Positions 40,492 through 50,293 of a stretch of 64,000 nt of DNA are shown here, piece after piece (the stretch's first letter is position 1; each line of letters opens with the position of its first letter). Origin of the DNA: Pseudomonas hydrolytica (GTDB taxonomy: Bacteria > Pseudomonadota > Gammaproteobacteria > Pseudomonadales > Pseudomonadaceae); NCBI RefSeq assembly GCF_021495345.1, contig NZ_CP099397.1:2914001-2978000 (forward strand), in the 5' to 3' direction. A model generated the notes under the pieces. It saw only the letters and a program-made list of their open reading frames with translations, made no database searches and was not told the origin of the DNA. The position numbers and the translations under genes were made by a program.

Positions 40492-42000
40492 ATGACCTCT
40501 TCCAGCGTTCCCAGCGTCAAGCTGCTCATCAACGGCGAATTCGTCGAATCCAAGACCACCCAGTGGCGCGACGTGGTCAACCCGGCCACCCAGCAGGTGC
40601 TGGCCCGCGTGCCCTTCGCCACCGCCGCCGAAATGGACGCCGCCGTGGCCGCCGCCAAGGAAGCCTTCAAGACCTGGCGCAAGACCCCGATCGGCGCCCG
40701 CGCGCGGATCTTCCTCAAATACCAGCAACTGATCCGCGACAACATCAAGGAGCTGGCCGCCCTGCTCACCGCCGAACAGGGCAAGACCCTGCCCGATGCC
40801 GAAGGCGACGTGTTCCGCGGCCTGGAAGTGGTCGAGCATGCCGCCAGCATCGGCACCCTGCAGATGGGCGAGCTGGCCAACAACGTCGCCGGCGGCGTCG
40901 ACACCTACACCCTGCTGCAACCCCTGGGCGTATGCGCCGGCATCACCCCGTTCAACTTCCCGGCGATGATCCCGCTGTGGATGTTCCCCATGGCCATCGC
41001 CTGCGGCAACACCTTCGTGCTCAAGCCGTCCGAGCAGGACCCGCTGGTGACCATGCGCCTGGTCGAACTGGCCCTGGAGGCCGGCGTGCCCAAGGGCGTG
41101 CTCAACGTCATCCATGGCGGGGTCGATGCGGTGAACCTGCTGTGCGACCACCCGGACATCAAGGCGGTGTCCTTCGTCGGTTCGACCCAGGTCGGCACCC
41201 ATGTCTACAACCGCGCCAGCCAAAACGGCAAGCGCGCCCAGTGCATGATGGGGGCGAAGAACCACGCCATCGTGCTGCCCGACGCCAACAAGCAGCAGAC
41301 CCTCAACAACCTGCTCGGCGCCTCCTTCGGCGCCGCCGGCCAGCGCTGCATGGCCCTGCCGGTGGTGATCCTGGTCGGCGAGGCGCAGGCCTGGCTGCCG
41401 GAGCTGATCGAACGCACCAAGACCCTCAAGGTGAATGCCGGCACCGAGCCGGGCACCGACATCGGCCCGGTGATCTCCTGCGCCGCCCTGGAGCGCATCA
41501 CCGGCCTGATCGCCAAGGGCGTCGAGGAAGGCGCCAAACTGGAACTGGACGGTCGCAACCCGCACGTGCCGGGCTATCAGGACGGCAACTTCGTCGGCCC
41601 GACCATCTTCTCCGGAGTCACCGCGCAGATGACCGTGTACCGCGAGGAAATCTTCGGCCCGGTGCTGTGCGTGATGCAGGCCGCCAGCCTGCAGGAGGCG
41701 ATCGACATCATCAACGCCAACCCGAACGGCAACGGCACCGCCCTGTTCACCCGCTCCGGCGCCGCCGCGCGGCACTTCCAGGAAGAGATCGACGTCGGCC
41801 AGGTGGGCATCAACGTGCCGATCCCGGTGCCGGTGCCGCTGTTCTCCTTCTCCGGCTCGCGCGCCTCCAAGCTCGGCGACCTGGGCCCCTACGGCAAGCA
41901 GGTGGTGACCTTCTACACCCAGACCAAGACCGTCACCCAGCGCTGGTTCGACGAGGATGCCGACGGCGGTGCGGTGAACACCACCATCACCCTGAAATGA
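40492..42000 (+). CDS. mmsA: Methylmalonate-semialdehyde dehydrogenase (CoA-acylating)
   Basis: A 502-residue enzyme that turns methylmalonate semialdehyde, NAD and CoA into propionyl-CoA, the final step of valine breakdown. The family-specific [16 protein letters not shown] and the catalytic cysteine in [10 protein letters not shown] are present. The usual ALDH general-base glutamate position is occupied by [14 protein letters not shown], as is normal for CoA-dependent members. [18 protein letters not shown] near the C-terminus is diagnostic. It lies 100 bases after the ligase gene and 46 bases before the hydratase gene. Confidence 0.97.
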   Translation: MTSSSVPSVKLLINGEFVESKTTQWRDVVNPATQQVLARVPFATAAEMDAAVAAAKEAFKTWRKTPIGARARIFLKYQQLIRDNIKELAALLTAEQGKTLPDAEGDVFRGLEVVEHAASIGTLQMGELANNVAGGVDTYTLLQPLGVCAGITPFNFPAMIPLWMFPMAIACGNTFVLKPSEQDPLVTMRLVELALEAGVPKGVLNVIHGGVDAVNLLCDHPDIKAVSFVGSTQVGTHVYNRASQNGKRAQCMMGAKNHAIVLPDANKQQTLNNLLGASFGAAGQRCMALPVVILVGEAQAWLPELIERTKTLKVNAGTEPGTDIGPVISCAALERITGLIAKGVEEGAKLELDGRNPHVPGYQDGNFVGPTIFSGVTAQMTVYREEIFGPVLCVMQAASLQEAIDIINANPNGNGTALFTRSGAAARHFQEEIDVGQVGINVPIPVPVPLFSFSGSRASKLGDLGPYGKQVVTFYTQTKTVTQRWFDEDADGGAVNTTITLK

Positions 42001-42006
42001 CCACCC

Positions 42007-42030
42007 GGGCCGGCGCCCGCGCGCCGGCCC
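42007..42030. other. Perfect hairpin between mmsA and the hydratase gene
   Basis: GGGCCGGCGC pairs over ten bases with GCGCCGGCCC around a CCGC loop, six bases after the mmsA stop. It shares the GGGCCGGC core with the hairpin after the ligase gene. There is no T-tract. Confidence 0.7.
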
Positions 42031-42046
42031 CGCCAGGAACACGCCG

Positions 42047-42820
42047 ATGAACTACGAAACCCTGCTGGTCGAGGTGCGCGAGCGCGTCGGCCTGATCACC
42101 CTCAACCGGCCGCAGGCGCTCAACGCGCTGAACAGCCAGCTGATCGCAGAACTGAACCAGGCCCTCGACCGCCTGGAGGCCGACCCGGAGGTCGGCTGCC
42201 TGGTCATCACCGGCTCGGCCAAGGCCTTCGCCGCCGGCGCCGACATCAAGGAAATGGCCGACAAGGGCTTCCCGCAAATCTACCTGGACGATTTCTTCGC
42301 CGCCGCCGACCGCATCGCCGCGCGGCGCAAGCCGATCATCGCCGCAGTGGCCGGCTACGCCCTGGGCGGCGGCTGCGAACTGGCGCTGATGTGCGACTTC
42401 ATCTACGCCGCCGACACCGCCCGCTTCGGCCTGCCGGAGCTGAGCCTGGGGGTGATCCCCGGCATCGGCGGCACCCAGCGTCTGACCCGCGCGCTGGGCA
42501 AGGCCAAGGCCATGGAGCTGTGCCTGACCGGCCGCCAGCTGCATGCCGAAGAGGCCGAGCGCGCCGGCCTGGTGGCCCGCGTGCTGCCGGCCGCCGAGCT
42601 GCTGGAACGCACCCTGGAAGCGGCCCGCGGCATCGCCGGCAAATCCCTGCCGGCGGCGATGATGATCAAGGAATGCGTCAACCGAGCCGAGGAGATCGGC
42701 CTGGCCGAAGGCGTGCGTTTCGAGCGCCGCCTGTTCCACTCGCTGTTCGCCAGTCACGACCAGAAGGAAGGCATGCAGGCCTTCGTCGCCAAGCGTGCGC
42801 CGAACTTCCGCCATCACTGA
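42047..42820 (+). CDS. Enoyl-CoA hydratase
   Basis: A 257-residue crotonase-fold hydratase. [12 protein letters not shown] forms the oxyanion hole. The two catalytic glutamates are in [11 protein letters not shown] (about residue 112) and [17 protein letters not shown] (about residue 132). In this operon it should hydrate methacrylyl-CoA to 3-hydroxyisobutyryl-CoA. Enzymes of this type are broad, so crotonyl-CoA may also be a substrate. Confidence 0.93.
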   Translation: MNYETLLVEVRERVGLITLNRPQALNALNSQLIAELNQALDRLEADPEVGCLVITGSAKAFAAGADIKEMADKGFPQIYLDDFFAAADRIAARRKPIIAAVAGYALGGGCELALMCDFIYAADTARFGLPELSLGVIPGIGGTQRLTRALGKAKAMELCLTGRQLHAEEAERAGLVARVLPAAELLERTLEAARGIAGKSLPAAMMIKECVNRAEEIGLAEGVRFERRLFHSLFASHDQKEGMQAFVAKRAPNFRHH

Positions 42821-42856
42821 ATCGCTGCCGCCACCCTCATCTACGGAGTATCCACC

Positions 42857-43747
42857 ATGCATATCGGATTTCTCGGCCTCGGCAACATGGGCGCCCCCAT
42901 GGCCCGCAACCTGCTCAAGGCCGGCCACAGCCTGACCGTCTTCGACCCCTTCACCCAGGCCGTCGCCGCGCTGGTGGAGGCCGGCGCCAGCGCCGCCGCC
43001 TCGCCCACCGCGGTGGCCAAGGCCGGGGTCGAGGTGATCGTCACCATGCTGCCGACCGCCGCCCACGTGAAACAGGTCTACCTGGGCAAGGACGGCCTGC
43101 TGGCCCATGTCGGCCAGGGCGTGTTGCTGATCGACAGCTCCACCATCGACCCGCTGAGCGCCCGCGAGGTGGCGACCCTGGCCACCGCCCAGGGCAATCC
43201 CATGCTCGATGCACCGGTTTCCGGCGGCACCGGCGGCGCCGCGGCCGGTACCCTGACCTTCATGGTCGGCGGCTCGGTCAGCGTGTTCGACCAGGCCTTG
43301 CCGATCCTCTCGGCCATGGGCAAGAACGTGGTGCACTGCGGCAGCGCCGGCAACGGCCAGGTGGCCAAGATCGCCAACAACATGCTGCTGGGCATCTCCA
43401 TGGTCGGCGTCGCCGAAGCCATGGCACTGGGCGTGGCCCTGGGCATGGATGCCAAGGTGCTGGCCGGCATCATCAACACCTCCAGCGGTCGTTGCTGGAG
43501 CTCTGAGGTGTACAACCCCTTCCCCGGCGTGCTGGACAACGTGCCCGCCGCACGCGGCTACAGCGGTGGCTTCGGCAGCGACCTGATGCTCAAGGACCTC
43601 GGCCTGGCCACCGATGCCGCACGCCACGCGCGCCAGCCGGTGCCGCTCGGCGCCACCGCCCAGCAGCTGTACCAGACCTTCAGCCTGCAGGGCCATGGCG
43701 GCCTGGACTTCTCCGCGATCATCAACCTGTTCCGTCGGGAAGCCTGA
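42857..43747 (+). CDS. mmsB: 3-hydroxyisobutyrate dehydrogenase
   Basis: A 296-residue NAD-dependent dehydrogenase that oxidises 3-hydroxyisobutyrate to methylmalonate semialdehyde. The N-terminal Rossmann signature is GFLGLGNMGAPMARNL, the substrate loop DAPVSGGTGGAAAG and the catalytic lysine is in GQVAKIANNML. NTSSGRCWSSEVYNP is characteristic of true 3-HIB dehydrogenases. GGAG precedes the ATG, and the stop is two bases before the next gene. Confidence 0.96.
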   Translation: MHIGFLGLGNMGAPMARNLLKAGHSLTVFDPFTQAVAALVEAGASAAASPTAVAKAGVEVIVTMLPTAAHVKQVYLGKDGLLAHVGQGVLLIDSSTIDPLSAREVATLATAQGNPMLDAPVSGGTGGAAAGTLTFMVGGSVSVFDQALPILSAMGKNVVHCGSAGNGQVAKIANNMLLGISMVGVAEAMALGVALGMDAKVLAGIINTSSGRCWSSEVYNPFPGVLDNVPAARGYSGGFGSDLMLKDLGLATDAARHARQPVPLGATAQQLYQTFSLQGHGGLDFSAIINLFRREA

Positions 43748-43749
43748 AC

Positions 43750-44835
43750 ATGAGCCAGGAGCAAGCGGTACTGGCCGAGGTGCGCAACGGCATCGGCCAT
43801 CTGACGCTGAACCGCCCCGAGGGCCTCAACGCCCTCGACCTGCCCATGGTGCGCCTGCTCTGCCGCCACCTGTGGGCCTGGGAGCAGGACCCGGCGATAG
43901 TCGCCGTGGTCCTGCGTGCCGCCGGCGGCAAGGCCTTCTGCGCTGGCGGCGACATCCGCATGCTGTACGAGAGCCAGCGCGCCGGCGACAACCAGAACGT
44001 GCTGTTCCTCGAAGAGGAATACGCCCTCGACGAATACCTGCACGGCTACGCCAAGCCGGTAGTGGCGCTGATGGACGGCTACGTGCTCGGCGGCGGCATG
44101 GGCCTGGCCCAGGCCGCCTCGTTGCGGGTGATCACCGAGCGCACGCGGATGGGCATGCCCGAGGTCGGCATCGGTTTCTTCCCCGATGTCGGCGGCAGCT
44201 ACTTCCTGCCACGCCTGCCGGGCGAGCTGGGTGTGTACCTGGGTGTCACCGGCGTGCAGGTGCGCGCCGCCGACGCGCTCTACGCCGGCCTGGCCGATTA
44301 CTGCCTGGGCAGCGAGCGGCTTGCCGATCTGGACACCCGTCTCGACCAGCTGCATTGGAGTGCCTCGCCCCGCGAGGACCTGCGCGCACTGCTCGCCGAG
44401 CTGGCCACCGTGCGCATCCCCGGCTCCGAGCTGAAGGCCCTGCGCCTGGCGATCGACCAGCATTTCGCCCTGCCCGACCTGCTGGCGATTCGCGACGCGC
44501 TGCGCCGGGAGAATCGCCCGGAGCTGCGCGACTGGGCCGAGGAAACCCTGCGCGTACTCGACAGCCGCTCACCGCTGGCGATGGCGGTGACCCTGGAGCT
44601 GCTGCGCCGCGGCCGCTACCTGAGCCTGGCCGACTGCTTCGCCCTGGAGCTGCACCTGGACTATCAGTGGTTCGCCAAGGGCGACCTGATGGAGGGCGTG
44701 CGCGCCCTGATCATCGACAAGGACAAGCAACCGCGCTGGAACCCGCCCACCCTGGATGAACTGGCGCCGGCGCGGGTGCAGGCCTTCTTCAACGGCTTCC
44801 GCCCGGCCTCCGGCAAGCCCCTTCGCACCGCCTGA
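43750..44835 (+). CDS. 3-hydroxyisobutyryl-CoA hydrolase (crotonase family)
   Basis: A 361-residue crotonase-fold thioesterase releasing free 3-hydroxyisobutyrate. It is longer than ordinary hydratases (about 260) because of the extra C-terminal domain typical of HIBYL-CoA hydrolases. FCAGGDIRMLYE and MPEVGIGFFPDVGGSYFL carry the acidic catalytic residues, and IIDKDKQPRW is the family C-terminal signature. It follows mmsB by two bases and supplies its substrate. Confidence 0.94.
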   Translation: MSQEQAVLAEVRNGIGHLTLNRPEGLNALDLPMVRLLCRHLWAWEQDPAIVAVVLRAAGGKAFCAGGDIRMLYESQRAGDNQNVLFLEEEYALDEYLHGYAKPVVALMDGYVLGGGMGLAQAASLRVITERTRMGMPEVGIGFFPDVGGSYFLPRLPGELGVYLGVTGVQVRAADALYAGLADYCLGSERLADLDTRLDQLHWSASPREDLRALLAELATVRIPGSELKALRLAIDQHFALPDLLAIRDALRRENRPELRDWAEETLRVLDSRSPLAMAVTLELLRRGRYLSLADCFALELHLDYQWFAKGDLMEGVRALIIDKDKQPRWNPPTLDELAPARVQAFFNGFRPASGKPLRTA

Positions 44836-44850
44836 GCGCAGGAGAACATG

Positions 44851-46002
44851 ATGAACGATCTGCAACTGACCGAAGAACAACGCATGATCCGCGACATGGC
44901 GCGCGACTTCGCCCGCAGCGAGGTGGCGCCCCACGCCCAGGCCTGGGAGCAGGCCGGCTGGATCGACGACGCCGTGGTGGCGCAGATGGGCGAACTAGGT
45001 CTGCTCGGCATGGTGGTGCCGGACGCCTGGGGCGGCAGCTACACCGACTATGTGGCCTATGCCCTGGCCGTGGAGGAAATCTCCGCCGGCGACGGCGCCC
45101 TCGGCGCGCTGATGAGCATCCACAACTCGGTGGGCTGCGGGCCGCTGCTCAAGTATGGCAGCGCGGCCCAGCAGGACGCCTGGCTGCCGGCGCTGGCCAG
45201 CGGCCAGGCCATCGGCTGCTTCTGCCTGACCGAACCGCAGGCCGGCTCCGAAGCCAACAACTTGCGTACCCAGGCGTTGCTGCAGGACGGTCACTGGGTG
45301 CTCAACGGCGCCAAGCAGTTCGTCAGCAGCGGCAAGCGTGCGCAGCTGGCCATCGTCTTCGCCGTCACCGATCCGGCGCTGGGCAAGAAGGGCCTGTCGG
45401 CCTTTCTGGTGCCGACCGACACGCCCGGTTTCGTGGTCGAGCGCAGCGAGCACAAGATGGGCATCAAGGCCTCGGACACCTGCGCGGTGACCCTGCAGGA
45501 CTGCCGAATTCCGCAAGACAACCTGCTCGGCGAGCGCGGCAAGGGCCTGGCCATCGCCCTGGCCAACCTCGAGGGCGGGCGCATCGGCATTGCCGCCCAG
45601 GCCCTGGGGATCGCCCGCGCGGCCTTCGAGGCGGCGCTGGGCTACTCGCGCGAGCGCGTGCAGTTCGGCAAGCCGATCGCCGAGCACCAGAGCGTGGCCA
45701 ACCTGCTGGCCGACATGCACACCCGGCTCAACGCCGCGCGCCTGCTGATCCTGCATGCCGCGCAGCTGAAGAGCGCCGGCCTGAGCTGCCTGTCGGAGGC
45801 CTCGCAGGCCAAGCTGTTCGCCTCGGAAATGGCCGAATGGGTGTGTTCCAAGGCCATCCAGATCCACGGCGGCTACGGCTACCTGGAGGACTTCCCGGTG
45901 GAGAAGTACTACCGCGACGCGCGCATCACCCAGATCTACGAGGGTTCCAGCGAGATCCAGCGGCTGCTGATCGCCCGCGAGCTGGCGCACTACCCGCTCT
46001 GA
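44851..46002 (+). CDS. Acyl-CoA dehydrogenase, probably isobutyryl-CoA specific
   Basis: An FAD dehydrogenase of 383 residues. [13 protein letters not shown] and KQFVSSG are flavin and substrate loops. The C-terminus has [22 protein letters not shown] and [15 protein letters not shown], with the catalytic glutamate in YEG. The ATG at 44851 is better spaced from GGAG (six bases) than the one at 44848. In the operon it should oxidise isobutyryl-CoA to methacrylyl-CoA, completing the valine branch. It is very similar to the enzyme at 18138-19265. Confidence 0.93.
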   Translation: MNDLQLTEEQRMIRDMARDFARSEVAPHAQAWEQAGWIDDAVVAQMGELGLLGMVVPDAWGGSYTDYVAYALAVEEISAGDGALGALMSIHNSVGCGPLLKYGSAAQQDAWLPALASGQAIGCFCLTEPQAGSEANNLRTQALLQDGHWVLNGAKQFVSSGKRAQLAIVFAVTDPALGKKGLSAFLVPTDTPGFVVERSEHKMGIKASDTCAVTLQDCRIPQDNLLGERGKGLAIALANLEGGRIGIAAQALGIARAAFEAALGYSRERVQFGKPIAEHQSVANLLADMHTRLNAARLLILHAAQLKSAGLSCLSEASQAKLFASEMAEWVCSKAIQIHGGYGYLEDFPVEKYYRDARITQIYEGSSEIQRLLIARELAHYPL

Positions 46003-46008
46003 CGCAAC

Positions 46009-46029
46009 GGCGGGCGCCACGCACCCGCC
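46009..46029 (+). terminator. Possible weak terminator of the valine operon
   Basis: A GGCGGG/CCCGCC stem with a nine-base loop lies seven bases after the stop, followed only by CTTCTG. It is the sole candidate terminator in this gap. Confidence 0.35.
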
Positions 46030-46057
46030 CTTCTGCCGAACCTGCCGCGGAGTTGTC

Positions 46058-46213
46058 CGTGCTCGACCTGCCACCGGCGAGGCGCTGCGCAATCTCGGCG
46101 ACCTCGCTACATCCATCGCCAGCACCACCCTGGAGCAAGCCCACGTGAGCGAAGATATCAACCAGAACGTCACCCAGGCCGAGGACCGCGCCCCGGAGCA
46201 GTTCCGTGTCTAG
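46058..46213 (+). pseudogene. Possible remnant of a chemoreceptor (MCP) C-terminus
   Basis: In one frame, ending at TAG 46211-46213, the gap before the TetR gene reads GEALRNLGDLATSIASTTLEQ and then HVSEDINQNVTQ. This resembles the end of a methyl-accepting chemotaxis protein signalling domain (typically IASATEEQS, SEDINRN). No start, ribosome site or upstream receptor sequence is present. It overlaps the TetR start by eight bases. Chance resemblance cannot be excluded for so short a stretch. Confidence 0.35.
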
Positions 46214-46829
46214 CCCGGTGGCACGCCCGGCGCCGCGCAGCAAGGCCGGAATACGCTATCAGGATGCCCAGCGCGCGGCGCTGGAGCTGTTCGCCGAGCG
46301 TGGTTTCAGTCGCGTCGGCATGCGCGACCTGGCCGCCCACATGGGTATTGCCGCAGGCTCGCTGTACAACCATATCGAGAGCAAGGAAGCGCTGCTGTTC
46401 GAGTTCATCGAGGAGTTCTACAGCGCCCTGACGCTGGGCGCCGAACAACTGCTCAAGAGCCAGCCCGAAGCAACAAGTCGGCTGCGCGCGCTGCTCGAAC
46501 GCCACCTGCAGCTGCACCAGAGCATGCCCCTGCACTTTCGCCTGGCCGAATACGAGCTGTGCTGCCTGCCGCCCGAGCCGCTGGAGCAGATCCTCGAGCT
46601 GCGCGAGCGCTACGAACAGCACTGGCTGCAGGCAGTGGCGCCGCTGTGCGGCCAGGTGCCCGACGCTGTCCGTCGCGGTGCGGTACGGGCCATCGTCTCG
46701 CTGCTCAACCAGCTGCCGGCCTGGACCCAGGCTGCCTGCGACGAGCCCGCCAGCCGCCTGCGCCTGCAGCAGGAGATGGTCCTGGGCGCGTTGGCTGGCG
46801 CGCTTGGCATGGCCGTTCACGCCTTCTGA
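46206..46829 (+). CDS. TetR-family transcriptional regulator
   Basis: A 207-residue regulator. The N-terminal helix-turn-helix (about 17-65) reads ALELFAERGFSRVGMRDLAAHMG and AGSLYNHIESKEALLFEFI. The helical ligand domain that follows is variable. The GTG at 46206 has GGAG seven bases upstream. It lies between the valine and leucine operons and is transcribed toward liuR. Its target could be either, and I see no clear palindromic operator next to it. Confidence 0.88.
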   Translation: MSSPVARPAPRSKAGIRYQDAQRAALELFAERGFSRVGMRDLAAHMGIAAGSLYNHIESKEALLFEFIEEFYSALTLGAEQLLKSQPEATSRLRALLERHLQLHQSMPLHFRLAEYELCCLPPEPLEQILELRERYEQHWLQAVAPLCGQVPDAVRRGAVRAIVSLLNQLPAWTQAACDEPASRLRLQQEMVLGALAGALGMAVHAF

Positions 46830-46844
46830 CGGCATCGTCCGCAC

Positions 46845-46883
46845 TTGACAGGGGTGCTTCTCCAGCTTTACGTTAACGTAAAG
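46845..46883 (+). promoter_or_regulatory. liuR promoter and LiuR operator
   Basis: TTGACA (46845-46850) with a -10-like TACGTT 18 bases on, overlapped by an 18-base perfect palindrome CTTTACGTTAACGTAAAG (46866-46883). The palindrome over the -10 fits a MerR-family repressor such as LiuR switching the operon, in line with the TTTACG-N4-CGTAAA type of site I recall for LiuR. Confidence 0.8.
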
Positions 46884-46901
46884 GTAAACGAGAGCACCCC
46901 G

Positions 46902-47282
46902 ATGCCCACCACCTACTCCATCTCCGACCTGGCCCGCGAACTGGACGTAACGCCGCGCGCCATCCGCTTTTACGAGGAGCAAGGCATGCTCGCCCCCGAG
47001 CGCCGCGGCCAGGAGCGCATCTTCAGCCCCCGCGATCTGGTCACCCTGAAGCTGATCCTGCGCGGCAAGCGCATCGGCTTTTCCCTGGCCGAGTGCAAGG
47101 AGCTGATCGACCTCTATGACCCCAGCAGCGGCAACCGCAAGCAGCTGGAAACCTTCATGGACAAGATCGCCGCACGCCGCGCCCAGCTCGAGCAGCAGTT
47201 GCTGGACATCCGGCAGATGCAGCTGGAGCTCGATACCGCCGAGGAGCGCTGCCTGGCAGCCCTGGCGGAAACCGACATGTAG
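46902..47282 (+). CDS. liuR: MerR-family regulator of branched-chain catabolism, LiuR
   Basis: A 126-residue MerR regulator. The winged helix-turn-helix (about 3-72) has [25 protein letters not shown] and [16 protein letters not shown], followed by a dimerising coiled coil (about 80-120). The single cysteine near the C-terminus (EERCLAAL) is not a metal-site pattern. It is the first gene of liuRABCDE and reads the palindrome just upstream. Isovaleryl-CoA or a related intermediate is the probable inducer, by analogy. Its stop TAG is part of a REP arm. Confidence 0.93.
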   Translation: MPTTYSISDLARELDVTPRAIRFYEEQGMLAPERRGQERIFSPRDLVTLKLILRGKRIGFSLAECKELIDLYDPSSGNRKQLETFMDKIAARRAQLEQQLLDIRQMQLELDTAEERCLAALAETDM

Positions 47283-47329
47283 GGTGCGTCGCGCCCCCAA
47301 CCGACCCGGTGCGCACGGCGCACCCCAAG
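47279..47329. repeat. REP doublet between liuR and liuA
   Basis: The left arm is decayed apart from GTAGGGTGCG, whose TAG ends liuR. The right arm keeps the intact GGTGCGC-ACG-GCGCACC hairpin but has lost the terminal CTAC. Confidence 0.75.
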
Positions 47330-47346
47330 ACAACAAAAGGTGTCCC

Positions 47347-48510
47347 ATGAGCTACCCCACCCTCAACTTCGGCCTCGGCGAAACCATCGACATGCTGCGT
47401 GATGCCGTCCACCACTTCGCCCAGGCCGAGCTGGCCCCGCGTGCGGCGCAGATCGACCGCGACAACGAGTTCCCCATGGACATGTGGCGCAAGTTCGGCG
47501 ACATGGGCCTGCTGGGCATGACCGTGGAAGAGGAATACGGCGGCACCAACATGGGTTACCTGGCCCACGTGGTGGCCATGGAAGAGATCAGCCGCGCCAG
47601 CGCCTCGGTCGGCCTGTCCTACGGCGCGCATTCGAACCTGTGCGTCAACCAGATCCGCAAGAACGGCACTCACGAGCAGAAGCTCAAGTACCTGCCCAAA
47701 CTGTGCTCCGGCGAGCACGTCGGCGCCCTGGCCATGAGCGAGCCCAACGCCGGCTCCGATGTGGTGTCGATGAAGCTGCGCGCCGAGAAGCGCGGCGACC
47801 GTTACGTGCTCAACGGCAACAAGATGTGGATCACCAACGGCCCGGACGCCAACACCTACGTGATCTACGCCAAGACCGACATCAACGCCGGCTCGCGCGG
47901 CATGACCGCCTTTATCGTCGAGCGCGACTTCAAGGGCTTCTCCCGCCATCAGAAGCTGGACAAGCTGGGCATGCGGGGCTCCAACACCTGCGAGCTGGTG
48001 TTCGAGGACTGCGAGGTGCCGGAAGAGAACATCCTAGGCAGCGAAGGCGGCGGCGTGCGCGTGCTGATGAGCGGCCTGGACTACGAACGCACCGTGCTCT
48101 CCGGCGGCCCCACCGGGATCATGAGCGCCTGCATGGACGTGGTGCTGCCCTACGTGCACGAGCGCCAGCAGTTCAAGCAGTCCATCGGCGAGTTCCAGCT
48201 GGTGCAGGGCAAGCTGGCCGACATGTACGCCGGCATGAACGCCTCCAAGTCCTACCTGTACAACGTCGCCAAGGCCTGCGACCGCGGCGAGGAATCGCGC
48301 AAGGACGCCGCGGCGGTGATCCTCTACACCGCCGAAATGGCCACCAGGATGGCCCTGGACACCATCCAGCTGCTCGGCGGCAACGGCTACACCAACGAGT
48401 ACCCGGCCGGCCGCCTGTTGCGCGACGCCAAGCTCTACGAGATCGGCGCCGGCACCAGCGAGATCCGCCGCATGCTGATCGGCCGCGAGCTGTTCAACGA
48501 AACCAAGTGA
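47347..48510 (+). CDS. liuA: Isovaleryl-CoA dehydrogenase
   Basis: A 387-residue FAD enzyme that oxidises isovaleryl-CoA to 3-methylcrotonyl-CoA in leucine breakdown. [19 protein letters not shown] and [10 protein letters not shown] are typical loops. The catalytic glutamate is internal ([15 protein letters not shown]). Correspondingly, the C-terminal position where other acyl-CoA dehydrogenases carry it reads [13 protein letters not shown]. That feature separates isovaleryl-CoA dehydrogenase from its paralogues at 18138 and 44851. It begins 64 bases after liuR. Confidence 0.96.
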   Translation: MSYPTLNFGLGETIDMLRDAVHHFAQAELAPRAAQIDRDNEFPMDMWRKFGDMGLLGMTVEEEYGGTNMGYLAHVVAMEEISRASASVGLSYGAHSNLCVNQIRKNGTHEQKLKYLPKLCSGEHVGALAMSEPNAGSDVVSMKLRAEKRGDRYVLNGNKMWITNGPDANTYVIYAKTDINAGSRGMTAFIVERDFKGFSRHQKLDKLGMRGSNTCELVFEDCEVPEENILGSEGGGVRVLMSGLDYERTVLSGGPTGIMSACMDVVLPYVHERQQFKQSIGEFQLVQGKLADMYAGMNASKSYLYNVAKACDRGEESRKDAAAVILYTAEMATRMALDTIQLLGGNGYTNEYPAGRLLRDAKLYEIGAGTSEIRRMLIGRELFNETK

Positions 48511-48525
48511 TCGCGGGAACGCCCC

Positions 48526-48580
48526 GTAGGGTGCGCCGTGCGCACCAAAACAACGGCATGGTGCGCACGGCGCACCCTAC
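48526..48580. repeat. REP doublet between liuA and liuB
   Basis: Two intact inverted arms (loops CGT and ACG) separated by about 13 bases, in the 100-base junction of two operon genes. Confidence 0.85.
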
Positions 48581-48610
48581 AGACGGTAGCCAGAAATCGG
48601 AGCGCCCCAG

Positions 48611-50218
48611 ATGGCCATCCTGCATACCCAGATCAATACCCGCTCCCCGGAGTTCGCCGCCAACAGCGCGGCCATGCTCGAGCAGGTCGCCGACCTGCGC
48701 GCCCTGCTCGCCCGCCTGCACGAAGGCGGCGGCGAGAAGGCCCAGGCGCGCCACACCGCGCGCGGCAAGCTGCTGCCGCGCGAACGCATCAACCGCCTGC
48801 TCGACCCCGGCTCGCCGTTCCTGGAGATCGGCCAGCTCGCCGCCCACGAGGTCTACGGCGAAGAGGTGCCCGCCGCCGGGGTGATCGCCGGCATCGGCCG
48901 GGTCGAAGGCGTCGAGTGCATGATCGTGGCCAACGACGCCACGGTAAAAGGCGGCAGCTACTACCCGCTGACCGTGAAGAAGCACCTGCGCGCCCAGGCC
49001 ATCGCCCGCGAGAACCGCCTGCCGTGCATCTACCTGGTGGACTCCGGCGGCGCCAACCTGCCGCGTCAGGACGAGGTGTTCCCCGACCGCGAGCACTTCG
49101 GCCGGATCTTCTTCAACCAGGCCAATATGAGCGCGCTGGGCATCCCGCAGATCGCCGTGGTGATGGGCTCGTGCACCGCCGGCGGTGCCTATGTGCCGGC
49201 GATGAGCGACGAGACCATCATGGTACGCAACCAGGCCACCATCTTTCTCGCCGGCCCGCCGCTGGTAAAGGCCGCCACCGGTGAAGTGGTGAGCGCCGAG
49301 GAGCTGGGCGGCGCCGATGTGCACTGCAAGACCAGCGGCGTGGCCGACCACTATGCCGACGACGACGAGCACGCCCTGGCCCTGGCCCGGCGCAGCATCG
49401 CCAACCTCAACTGGCGCAAGCTCGGCCAGCTCGACGCCCGCGCGCCCATCGCCCCGCGCTACCCGGCCGAGGAGCTGTACGGGGTGATCCCGGCGGACGC
49501 CAAGCAGCCGTTCGACGTGCGCGAGGTGATCGCGCGTATCGTCGACGACTCGCAGTTCGATGAATTCAAGGCGCTGTTCGGCACCACCCTGGTGTGCGGC
49601 TTCGCCCGCATCGACGGCTACCCGGTGGCGATCCTGGCGAATAACGGCATCCTCTTCGCCGAGTCGGCGCAAAAAGGCGCGCACTTCGTCGAACTGGCCT
49701 GCCAGCGCGGCATTCCGCTGCTGTTCCTGCAGAACATCACCGGCTTCATGGTGGGCAAGAAATACGAGGAAGGCGGCATCGCCAAGCATGGCGCCAAGCT
49801 GGTCACCGCCGTGGCCTGCGCCCAGGTGCCGAAGTTCACCGTGATCATCGGCGGCAGCTTCGGCGCCGGCAACTACGGCATGTGCGGCCGTGCCTACGAC
49901 CCGCGCTTCCTGTGGATGTGGCCCAACGCCAAGATCGGCGTGATGGGCGCGCAGCAGGCCGCCGGCGTGCTGGTGCAGGTCAAGCGCGAGCAGGCCGAGC
50001 GCGCCGGTCAGCACTATTCGGACGAGGACGAACAGCGCCTCAAGCAGCCCATCGTCGAGCAGTACGAGAAGCAGGCGCACGCCTACTACTCCAGCGCCCG
50101 GCTGTGGGACGACGGCGTGATCGACCCGGCGCAAACACGCGAGGTGCTGGCCCTGGCCCTGTCGGCCAGCCTCAATGCGCCGATCGAGCCGACCCGTTTC
50201 GGTGTGTTCCGCATGTAA
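48611..50218 (+). CDS. liuB: 3-methylcrotonyl-CoA carboxylase, carboxyltransferase (beta) subunit
   Basis: A 535-residue carboxyltransferase that moves CO2 from biotin on LiuD to 3-methylcrotonyl-CoA. Two crotonase-like halves are seen: an N-terminal one with [23 protein letters not shown] and a C-terminal one with [18 protein letters not shown] and [20 protein letters not shown], both oxyanion-forming motifs. [19 protein letters not shown] is typical of methylcrotonyl rather than propionyl carboxylases. It works as a complex with the biotin subunit encoded two genes on. Confidence 0.96.
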   Translation: MAILHTQINTRSPEFAANSAAMLEQVADLRALLARLHEGGGEKAQARHTARGKLLPRERINRLLDPGSPFLEIGQLAAHEVYGEEVPAAGVIAGIGRVEGVECMIVANDATVKGGSYYPLTVKKHLRAQAIARENRLPCIYLVDSGGANLPRQDEVFPDREHFGRIFFNQANMSALGIPQIAVVMGSCTAGGAYVPAMSDETIMVRNQATIFLAGPPLVKAATGEVVSAEELGGADVHCKTSGVADHYADDDEHALALARRSIANLNWRKLGQLDARAPIAPRYPAEELYGVIPADAKQPFDVREVIARIVDDSQFDEFKALFGTTLVCGFARIDGYPVAILANNGILFAESAQKGAHFVELACQRGIPLLFLQNITGFMVGKKYEEGGIAKHGAKLVTAVACAQVPKFTVIIGGSFGAGNYGMCGRAYDPRFLWMWPNAKIGVMGAQQAAGVLVQVKREQAERAGQHYSDEDEQRLKQPIVEQYEKQAHAYYSSARLWDDGVIDPAQTREVLALALSASLNAPIEPTRFGVFRM

Positions 50219-50226
50219 AACTCGCC

Positions 50227-50283
50227 GTAGGGTGCGCCGTGCGCACCATAACCTCGGCAATTGGTGCGCACAGCGCACCCTAC
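50227..50283. repeat. REP doublet between liuB and liuC
   Basis: Two intact inverted arms (loops CGT and ACA) with an 11-base gap or slightly more. The right arm ends 10 bases before the liuC ATG, so its hairpin borders the ribosome site AGGA. Confidence 0.85.
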
Positions 50284-50293
50284 AGGATCGACC

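Noticed and set aside
46845-46901. Upstream extension of liuR to an ATG at 46845
   Set aside because: It would translate through the TTGACA element and the LiuR palindrome; the ATG at 46902 begins the conserved MerR helix-turn-helix.
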